In this document: positions 55,266 through 64,000 of the stretch, in pieces
Numbering within the stretch: the first letter of the stretch is position 1
Layout: every line of letters starts with the position of its first letter
Origin: Maratus speciosus
Taxonomy: Eukaryota; Arthropoda; Arachnida; Araneae; Salticidae
Assembly (NCBI GenBank): GCA_963932465.1
Contig: OZ010790.1
Span: forward strand, 346,667,087-346,731,086
Reading direction: 5' to 3'
Length of the DNA stretch: 64,000 bases
Position numbers and translations under genes: made by a program
The notes under the pieces: model-generated
Told to the model about the DNA's origin: nothing
The model's database searches: none
What the model saw: the letters and a program-made list of their open reading frames with translations, nothing else

Positions 55266-55562
55266 TAGGCTGGGATTACGGTGCCTCACTTAAGATCAAC
55301 TTAGAGACTTACGATATAAACAAAACGTAAACGGCATTACAGTGCCTCGCGATCTTACGACAGCTTGGAAGCAGCCGTAAGTTAAGACGCAAGTAGATGC
55401 GCGCGCAACCACAATAAATGTAACTGCAGTCTCTGATTGGCTGACTGCAGGAGGACTTACGCCGAGGCACCGTAATACGAAGTTACGATTGATCGCAGGA
55501 ACGCCTATCCTACGATCGAGCGTAAGATACGGTAGAGCGAGGCACCGTTTAATCTCAGCCTA
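55266..55562. mobile_element. MITE, TIR TAGGCTGGGATTACGGTGCC, 297 bp
   Basis: The left end TAGGCTGGGATTACGGTGCC pairs with the right end in reverse complement TAGGCTGAGATTAAACGGTGCC (a 2-base indel). The interior has repeated CTTACG/CGTAAG words in both orientations and is GC-richer than its surroundings. The exact TSD is not resolved (perhaps TA). Confidence 0.8.
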
Positions 55563-56658
55563 TGAAGGATAAAGAAATAGGGTGCGTTCAAGATGCACGC
55601 GCGCGCGAGTTCAGGAGACGGGAACATGGAGTGGGCCTTTATCGTAGATGGAATAAACGTACCGTTGCAGTGCTAGAATACCTAGTGTGGAAATATGCTA
55701 TCAAACAGTGCTAAAAATTTCTATCCCTTAAAGGTGCGACGATACTGCTAAAATTTCAAGTGTCGATCGCAGCGACATCTGCGGGATTTTCGTATTACTA
55801 GTATTACATTGTATAGACTAGCAATTTCTTGCAGTTGTAGAAAATATCCTGCAGATGTCGCTGCGATTTGCATATTGCAGCAGTATCATTGCACATTTAA
55901 GGGATACAATATTTTCAGTGGCGTAGCTACACATTCAGCGCCCTGGAGCAAGTAAAGTTTGTGCGCCCTTTTGTCACCCGAAAAAGTTCTGCGCAATTTT
56001 GTTTTGAAGTTTAAAATTTATATACTATTCTGAATTCAATTTAAAATCTTACTTTTATTTGAAAGTCAAAGTATTTGAACAACCTATTAAATAGAAATAA
56101 TTAAAAATAAATAATGAATGGTGAAATGAATTATATTTCTTAAAGTACGGAGTACCTAACAATATTTTCTACGAATTGGGCGAGATTTTCGTTTTAAATG
56201 CGGCAATGGGCCTGAACAATCTGCCGCCTTTAATATCTGTTTTTCTTTTCAAGGGTTTCGAAGCATTGTAGACTAATAATAATAATAAAAAAAACAGTAT
56301 TGTCAAGATTTCTTTTTTTTTTCTTTCCCATATGGATAAAACATATTTTTAGTGCCAGAAAATACTAGAATTCCATAAAATTCAAAGTATCATAACTCGG
56401 TAAGGTTTAGTTGTACAAAAAAGAAAATTTTATTATTTTTCCTGTTAAAATACGGAGAAGATTTTTCTAAATATAACATATGGAGCCCAAAAACAGAATA
56501 AAAATGTGAACGTCGTAACTTTTAAAAAATAACTACTTTGATGTAAAGTACTTTTAAGATTATGAAGAACAACTTTGAAACTTTTTTACTATTGGAACTA
56601 TATTTCTACAGCTAATGGTTTAGAAAATTAGCCAATAGGCAACGATAAAAGTTGACAC

Positions 56659-56935
56659 CGGGATTATCACTGGTTTTTGACTAATCTGAGCAATTTGGCT
56701 AACCGCTAAGGAAAAAGTAGCCAAGTTCAAATAATTCGTCATAAAGCACTAAGAATATCAAGACACAAATAAATGAGTTACACAGAAAGGTTTAATTATA
56801 CAGTAACATCATTGAGAGTGTTGCCGAAAGTAAAAAAAAAAAAAAACATCTCTTGCAATTTGGCGATTTCAATCTTTAGTTTTCCCCCCCAAATGAAACA
56901 TTTTGGCGCAGTGGCGATCGGCAGCGAGAACCCTG
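56659..56935. mobile_element. Old MITE shared with copy A
   Basis: This is the counterpart of 24911-25194. The ends pair as CGGGATTATCACTGG and CAGGGTTCTCGCTGCC-type sequences. The flanks GTTGACAC and ATTGATAC are a decayed 8-bp TSD. Confidence 0.6.
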
Positions 56936-58519
56936 ATTGATACCGTTCTATTACAGATTTTACTTTCCATACATACAATATAAGGGACGAAACAGGAAAG
57001 CATTGTAACCACAATAAAAATAAATGAAAATAATGGTATATTTTTCAATTTTCAAATAAATCCATTCTCACAATGTTTGAATGATTCCATATGTACGTGT
57101 GCATGTACTCTCCCCCGGGATTGCACTTACACTCTAACGCGAAAGCTGAGTTCCTGGGGCTGTCATCCCTGTATGTGTGCATGTATGAGTGTATGTTCTA
57201 ATTTCCTCACGTTTTTAGATTAGCAGAGAACGATTTGGTGTATTTTTGATGATGTCGGCAGGTATTTTATTAATCTGTTACAGGAATTGTATTAATTTTA
57301 AAAGAACTCAGCCGACGAGTTTGGTATCTGAACCATTTTTCAAACATTCTGTAACGATAACTGATGAACATTTTCTCTTATATCTCAATTAAATTATTTT
57401 TATTGCTCACGTTAATCTTATATATCTATACAACAACGTTTCCCCACGCATACAGTGGAGGCTGGAAAATAATTTCACAATCTACTACCATAGATTTCAT
57501 GAAAAAAAAATTCTCCTTGTTTAACCGTAGAAAATCACACGATTTAAAACAGATCAAATTTTATGTACCAATATTCTGGTAGAAAGGTGATTGTGAACAC
57601 CTGAAAAGCCGCTACTGCACGCAGGGTTGGACTTGGTCACTGTCAAATACTGAGACCTTGGATTTTTGGAGGGCGCAACATTTTAGAAACTCATTATACC
57701 ATCTTGCTAATAGAAACCAATAACATCCACTATCATTTCATTTTTTTCTTTATGGGGATGCTTTCAATTTCGGAACTGGATTCGAAATTGAAAGTGTCCT
57801 TAGAAAAAAAAATCGAAACAGTATAAAGTTTAGACATCGACCTCATATATCCTATTCCGAAAGTAAAATATATATATATATATAAATATTGAAATATAAA
57901 TGAGACATTTGTAAAGATTAAATAAGGTGGCGTAAATTTGCATAAGCGATAATCAGGTCCTACGGAACACTGAATTTGATGCTTAACTTTTTCTCTCGTA
58001 TTCAAGGAAACTGTTTATCAATTCTGCGTTTGAGATTTGATATATATTCAAAATATCAAAAACAATATGCACAAAATTTAGTTTACCGCCCCCCCCCCCT
58101 TTCTAAATTTTGTCGCCGTGGACTGATGTGGAGTATGTCTAAATCTGGCTCTCATTGCTGATTGGTAATCTGTATTGATACATGTTTAGTTTTCACAAAA
58201 CAACAACAACAACAAAAATAACTTCAAAAGTTTCGTTTTTTTTTTTTTTTTTTTTTGTTTTTGTTTTTCGTTTGTACAATTGTCAATCATTCTCTTCAAC
58301 TTGTCAAACTGTTATTCTTTTTATATACAAATCGTAAAATAAATAAATAGCTAAAGCATCGCTGTTGCATCGTAAATATAGATTTCTCAGTAGTGACTTT
58401 TTGGTTACCATTATTTCCGTATAATGGTCCCCATGATCAAGGCTTAGTTTCTAACAAAAAAGTACCGGATTTCTAATATTCTGCAGTACTAAAACCGTAG
58501 CGTGTCCCCCTCCCCCTCT

Positions 58520-58995
58520 ACCCCCCATCACTCCAATCTACATATTTATATTTCATACATTACTTGCAAAATTTAAAGCATCTTTTTTTTCTTTAGTAAA
58601 ATAAAAAAATTAAACTATATCTACCTGCATATCTTAACCCTTTCCCGCGCGGAGTAATTCTGTAGGAGTAATTCTGGCGGAGTAATTCTGTTTATAAACT
58701 GGCGAAATAATGGACTGACACCAGAATTTATAAACGAATTTATTAGAAAATATGAACCGGCCTATTTTCACGTACGTTATAAAAGAAAAATTTTAATTAA
58801 ATATTCTTGGTCGCGTTTGTCAGTTTTGGAATTAAAATTAGGTGTCTTTTTTTGTGGACACCGCACTCGAAAGAGTTAACCGTCAATTGTTCCACTTTTT
58901 AGTTTATCTCTCCTTCCGAATAGCAATCTTTGCCTAATTTTAATGTTAATTCATTGCAGAATTCTGCAATTAAATAAGGTAAGGATTACGATTCG
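58520..58995. repeat. Dispersed repeat, inverse copy of 8325-8585, split by a MITE
   Basis: It matches 8490-8560 and 8325-8400 in reverse complement on either side of the piggyBac-type MITE at 58634-58879, showing that the MITE inserted into an existing repeat. Confidence 0.65.
58634..58879. mobile_element. piggyBac-type MITE, 246 bp
   Basis: TTAACCCTTTCCCGCGCGG on the left pairs with TTAACTCTTTCGAGTGCGG (reverse complement of the right). TTAA is at 58634-58637 and 58876-58879. A direct GGAGTAATTCTG word recurs three times near the left end. Confidence 0.8.
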
Positions 58996-60577
58996 GAAAA
59001 AGTGTTAGCACAAAAAAGGAATTGTTCGCAGCTATGCATATATATATATATAATTAATGAATAACTAGCAAAAACATTTATAAGAAAAATTTTCAGACAA
59101 TTTTACGCGCCGTTTTCTCTCCATTTCCTGCGTGTGAGACACACTAATGTCACATATAAGTGTTTTGATAGAATGCAGGAACTTGAAAATGGGAGGGAAA
59201 GGAAGGGTAATTTAGGCTTCAGTTTTTTTGGATGGGCTCCGGAATCCTGTATTTATGAGCTCCGGTGAATTCCGACCAATATTTAAATATTTACTAAAAA
59301 CAGAGAAGTACCAGAGCTGAGCTTCAGTGGGCAATAAAATGTACCAAGAAGTTTATCGTTTCAAAAAAGTGGTATCCAATAAACTGGTCTATGAGAGAGC
59401 CCTGTAAATAAGTTTTGATTACTTTTAAATTCAAAAATCTTCAACTGTTATCTACGGAAAAGTTACAGAAAAAAAAATCAGGCATGCTGAAACGGTGTTG
59501 GAGAAGTTGCTTGAGGCTGCAATATGGTATGAATTAAAATCGAAACTTCGCGAATAGAAGTAATTTCTTTTAAGAGGGGAGATCACCTTAAAACTTTTTA
59601 AAATCTAGAAAAAAAAAAAAATGGTCTATTATTTAATAATAACAGGTTACCAAACTTAAAAAAAAAAAAAAATGACGATACTCAAATTAGAACCGGTTTT
59701 ATGATAAAATATATGGAGCGATACCTATCCAACTCAATGTAAATTTGAACTTTAAAGTCGTTTTTCTCAAACCAGATATTTTTGCAGTGCGCGCATCATA
59801 TTTCCAAAACTAAAAAACTTAATATTTTGTATTATATTGTATTTTACATAGTTTTATAACTCTAACAATTTTTAAGTACGTACCTGTAATATATTTTTTT
59901 ATTTATTAAATATTTATGGAAAATTTACCATGAATTTTGTATTTTATAATTTATCTGCCTGAAAAATAGTTTCATCTGGAAACTCGATTAATATTTTAGA
60001 TTGGAGTTAAAGGACAACATTTTAAGAATTAATTATCGGATAATAGAATGAAGATAGAATTAAGCGGGTATATGGAATATAATTTTTTATAATCCTGCGC
60101 AAAACACATGTATGTTAAATCATTTTTTGAAAATCCTTAATTTGTATGTCTTAATTAAACTAAATTCTAATTATTTTTCATTAGAAGTATTTAAAGGAAT
60201 ACATAAACAAAAATCTGCACAATTTACTTTTAAAAAATTGCTTAATTTGAAAAAATATTGACAGTTCCAAATTTTTTTAATATTGTGTTAAAATCAAGCA
60301 ATATCGAGCTGCTGAAGGTGATCTGTCCCCTTTTCTATCTTAACTGTGTATAAAAACATGTTTTAAATCGATATAGTTGAGGTTAAACACAAAGTAAAAT
60401 ATCGTAAGAATATGCGGATTGTAACAAAATTCATCTATAATATCTGATAATGTAAAAAATATTCAAGCATTTTTGTAAATCTTTATTTCGCTCTTCCTAA
60501 TTTTGCGCCCTTAGGATTCGTGCGCCTGGAGCAGTTTGCTCCAACTGCTCCTCGGTAGCTACGCCCCTGAATATTTT

Positions 60578-62259
60578 AGCGCTTTTTTAAGTATTACAGG
60601 GATAGCCGATTTCCACACTATATGTTCTAGGCGCTATATAGTACCGTACTTTCAGGAACAGATCTTAATGGAAGGTGAGCTAGATCGTCAGCCATATTCA
60701 GATGCGTCTTCTAGTTGAGACTGCTGATTGAGCTGCTGTCGCTCAAAGTCAAATATGACAGACGCAGGAGAAAAGAAAAGAACTTCTTTTTCAGATTCAA
60801 CGCTTTCCAGAGTGGAAGATTGAGAGGAGTAGCCATTTCAATTGAAATCTCAGTTAAATATTGTTTCAGTTAACTTCTATGTTGAAAAATATTTAAGCAT
60901 AACTGAAAAAACAATGATAGTTTTTAACCCCTTGAGCACCGGTGGGACATATTATATCCCACCTAATTTTAATTCAGACTAGAAAGGTAGCCCGTCAAAA
61001 ATGACGGAAAATTAGATGTAAAGATATATACAACTCATGTGCAAGAATATGAGTTTTTCTCGCTTGTTCCGCAGTGATAGATGAAAATAACACATTTTAA
61101 GAACGATACACATTTATGAAAATCTGTGTACAGTAGAAGACCACTAATCTGCAGAGTTTAGTTTCAAATGTTGTCCGGATTTGAGGCTTTTTGCGGTCAT
61201 GTCTATTCAATCTTTGTTTACATTTTTTAAAATTCATATATTGGAAAATTTAGACTGTTAATTCTTAAAAATAAATAAATTACACACTTGAAGTAAGGTA
61301 AAAACTATTAAACTATCGTATACGATTTAATGAAATGATATTATACGTGTGTGCTTCACGATCTTGGCTAAGACGTTGGCGAAATTGGCTACAACTTGTC
61401 ATAATCATAATTGTGGGGGCCGCTATAACAAATACGTGACCAGTTTTTAATAACATTTCTGATATAAAGTAGTTTTCAAAAACTTGTGTAAAATTGCCGG
61501 CAGTTCTGATGTTATGTCAGTCCTAGGAATAATATTTTAACATTGAAGAGATTCCATTTATATGTGGAATTTAGAAAAGCTTCTCCAAAAGAAAGGTCCT
61601 GTAATGACATTGTAATTCCTCTAACTTCAAAGTTTAATCGGGCCCTGATGTTGCTTACTGAAATCTAATAAATACAGTTATTTTGAATATTACATCAGAA
61701 TTAAACGGTTACACTTATTTAACTTAAACGCGCTGTTATGCCAATGTTACTTTTAGTATTAACAAAGAAAATTATTTAAATTTTTCAAATCATACATTTA
61801 TATTTTTTTATTATTTAATAACTAAATAATGAAAAAATATGCTTTTGTTCGAGCTCATAAATATGACAATAAAGTAATGTAACTGAGACACTGCAAAATA
61901 AAATCTTTCTGAATTCAAACCATAATCAAACAATACCGCCACCATTTTACCTACTATGACGTCATAAGAATATTGTCCATTGATTGTTGGAGAATTTACT
62001 TTATGAATGATTACCTCAATGGTTTAATATTTTTCACGGTTCACGAAGAATGAATCACTTGTGTTTGTTTAGGTTTATGGAATGAGATATTAAGCTGTAA
62101 ACCTAATTTCAACTGAAATTATCCTAGGATACGTACTTTTTAATCGAAATTAAAACAATGCTTTGATCTCGAAATAAAATGTTTTAGTTTATATGATTTG
62201 TTATTTCTATTAATTATTTATTTAGGTACTTTTCCATTATAGCTCATTTTTTAAAAAAA
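60578..62259. other. No gene seen; two solo transposon ends
   Basis: TTAACCCCTTGAGCACCGG at 60926 resembles piggyBac-type MITE ends. CAGTAGAAGACCACTAATCT at 61132, after TA, is a Tigger-type end. Neither has a visible partner. The rest is AT-rich. Confidence 0.45.
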
Positions 62260-63965
62260 GCTTGACGCAATTCGGGCTTCAGAAAGTGGTACAGATGTCA
62301 TATTCGCCCCATATTGGCGCGATTTTTTTCTGTCGCCAATATCATATAGGCAACGGGTACTTAACTTGCGCCAAAGGGCTTGATGTGGTAACCCGGATTA
62401 TGTTGTTTATGCTGTTGATGTTTACGCCAAATTGGCAACCGAAAAAAATCGCGCCAATATGGGGCGAATATGACATCTGTTCCCAGAAAGTGAGATATGT
62501 TGCCAAAATATATAAACAGCTATGAAAACAAACTTGATGAATTTTTATTTTTGTTTATACATGTATTTGGCGCAGATGTCATATTAGCCCCATATTGGCG
62601 CGATTTGTTTTCGGTTGCCAATTTGGCGGAAACATCAACATCATAAACAACATAATCCGGGTTACCACATCAAGCAAAATAACGACACTTTGGTGCCAGT
62701 TAAGTACCCGCTGCGTATATGACATTGGCGTCAGAAAAAAATCGCGCCAATATGGGGCGAATATGACATCTGGGCCATGTATTTATTATTATTAATTATT
62801 TATGTAGGTATTTTTCTACTATAGGGCACTTTGCATTTAAAAAAAAAGCTTGGCGCAGTTCGGGCATCTGAAAGTGAGATATGTTGCCAAAATATGTAAA
62901 CAGCTATGAAAACAAATCTAATGATCTTTTATTTTTGTTTATATGTGTATTTATATACATAAAAAATAATTTCGAAATATATATAATATATTTTATATAT
63001 ATGCAAATTACGGCATAGATGTCATATATGCACCAGGGTACCTAACTGGCGCCAAAATGGTATTATATTGCCTGATATGAACCCGGCTATTGTTTTCTAT
63101 TTATTGATAAATTGTTTATTAACTTTTTATTTTCTTTTTTTTTTGGAAGAGATGTCATATAAATATTGACCCATACTGACGCGAATTTTTTCCGACGCTA
63201 ATTTGGCGAAAACCTCGTTATCATATCATCTATACCCGGGTTACCCTATCAAGCAAAATAACGACACTTTGGTGCGAATTAAGTACCCGGTGCGTATATG
63301 GCATTGGCGAAAAAAAAATCGGGCCAATATGCGGCGTATATGACATATGTGCCGAAATTAATATTCGAAAAAAATATGAACTGCATCGTACGATTTTTTT
63401 GATAGATTTATATTTATTATGTCCTGCTTTATGCAAATTATCAATTTCAAATTTTTCTTCCACGTAGATTTCGCATTATACGTAAGAAACGTCAAAATGG
63501 GGGCCGCCATTTAAGGGGCCGCCTATGATGTCCAGACGGCACATCATAGTACAAAACAGTTTATATATTTAAAAAGAAAAGGCTATAGTTATTAATAAAA
63601 CTTTGGTACAGATGTCATATACGCCTAATAATGCCGCGATATTTTTCCGACGCCGATTTGGCAAAAACATCAACAGCATAACCAACAACATCCGGGTTAT
63701 CATATCAAGCAAAATAACGACACTTTGGCACCAGTTAATTATCCGCTGCGCATAAGAAAATTGGCGTCAGAAAAAAATCGCGCCAATATGGGGCGTATAC
63801 CATATCTGTGCCTAAACTTTTATTTATTTATTGTTATTTGCTTTTCAAAATAATAGCAAATAATTTAAAAATATATATGTAACTGGTATTCGAAAGCGAG
63901 ATTTTTGCAAAATTGGCGACAGAAAAAAAATCACGCCAAACCCGATGCCTATATGACATCTCTGC
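62260..63965. repeat. Run of ~200-bp palindromic units (four plus a partial)
   Basis: Each unit opens CAGATGTCATATTCGCCCC or a variant, then ATTGGCGCGATTTTTTTC, and closes with the inverse. Units lie at about 62289-62481, 62576-62774, 63151-63352, 63608-63820 and partially 63905-63965. The arms share inner words such as ATCAAGCAAAATAACGACAC, TTTGGTGCCAGTTAAGTACC and ATCCGGGTTACC. Spacers also repeat (62490-62570 against 62880-62950; 62225-62290 against 62805-62880). It is a tandemly amplified fold-back MITE. Confidence 0.85.
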
Positions 63966-64000
63966 AAATATTACTTCTGTTTCTTTATAAAAATGGATAA

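Larger units (their letters stand above)
55916..60569 (-). mobile_element. Large hAT-type element, copy B (4.65 kb)
   Basis: The left end CAGTGGCGTAGCTAC and the right end in reverse complement CAGGGGCGTAGCTACC match copy A in opposite orientation. AATATTTT is duplicated exactly at 55908-55915 and 60570-60577. The interior aligns with copy A's first ~3.8 kb and last ~0.4 kb, for example GGACCTGATTATCGC at 22757 with its inverse near 57945, and GTCGCCGTGG near 58110. It carries its own later insertions (such as the piggyBac-type MITE at 58634). No transposase was recognised; its ORFs are short and not conserved in frame with copy A. Confidence 0.9.
55660..60655. repeat. Inverted repeat split by copy B
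   Basis: With copy B (55916-60569) removed, 55660-55915 and 60578-60655 fold back on each other. GTGTGGAAAT..GCTATC near 55687 has its inverse near 60610. TATCCCTTAAAGGTGC (55724) has its inverse before 55906, with CGCAGCGACATCTGC in both arms. It is a palindromic MITE, about 340 bp when intact, into which copy B inserted. Confidence 0.65.

Noticed and set aside
62260..63965. CRISPR-like array (repeats with spacers)
   Set aside because: Units are ~200-bp palindromes with repeated spacers in a eukaryotic, transposon-rich setting; nothing resembles a 25-40-bp repeat with unique spacers or cas genes.

Overview
The window looks like AT-rich, transposon-saturated animal nuclear DNA, most likely from an arthropod (an arachnid is plausible but not shown). 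The evidence is eukaryotic splice-site context, a degraded but recognisable BEL/Pao LTR retrotransposon, many Tigger/pogo, hAT and piggyBac-type DNA transposons, satellites, long homopolymer and G/C tracts, and no operon-like gene density. Only one host-gene segment is convincing: a minus-strand exon (15554-16780) encoding about 16 leucine-rich repeats of the SHOC2/lrrA kind. Two short plus-strand candidate exons (53412-53590, 53899-54015) are weak.

Layout. 1-3058: broken Tigger transposon carrying a hAT-type MITE, which itself carries a Tigger-type MITE. 4450-6015: dispersed repeat with degenerate internal subrepeats. 6640-7800: four copies of a ~325-bp satellite. 9737-13970: pogo-like remnant followed by a ~2.8-kb inverted repeat. 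14099-15331: deletion derivative of a Tigger with a surviving DNA-binding ORF. 15554-16780: LRR exon. 16881-20292: piggyBac-type MITE, then a 2.1-kb hAT-type element holding three further MITEs. 21547-35844: a Tigger remnant split by a 13.65-kb hAT-type element (copy A). Copy A carries a tandem 863-bp repeat, into which a BEL/Pao element (27109-32992) has inserted, and a hAT-type MITE. 36499-43070: arrays of a ~31-36-bp minisatellite and a dead hAT transposase. 43341-50703: a 7.36-kb element with perfect 15-bp TIRs and a 6-bp target duplication. Much of its body is the minisatellite, interrupted by a hAT-type element, interrupted by a Tigger, interrupted by a hAT-type MITE. 52484-52940: near-perfect palindromic MITE. 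54.5-60.6 kb: several MITEs and a 4.65-kb second copy (copy B) of the large hAT-type family, with intact 8-bp target duplication. 62.26-63.96 kb: run of ~200-bp palindromic units.

The main story is nested transposition that can be dated by order of insertion. Many boundaries were resolved by matching terminal inverted repeats (TIRs) and target-site duplications (TSDs) read directly from the sequence. All transposase and retroelement coding sequences seen are broken. The least explained structure is the dispersed minisatellite, whose arrays recur from about 20 to 50 kb in both orientations and appear to be cargo of TIR elements.
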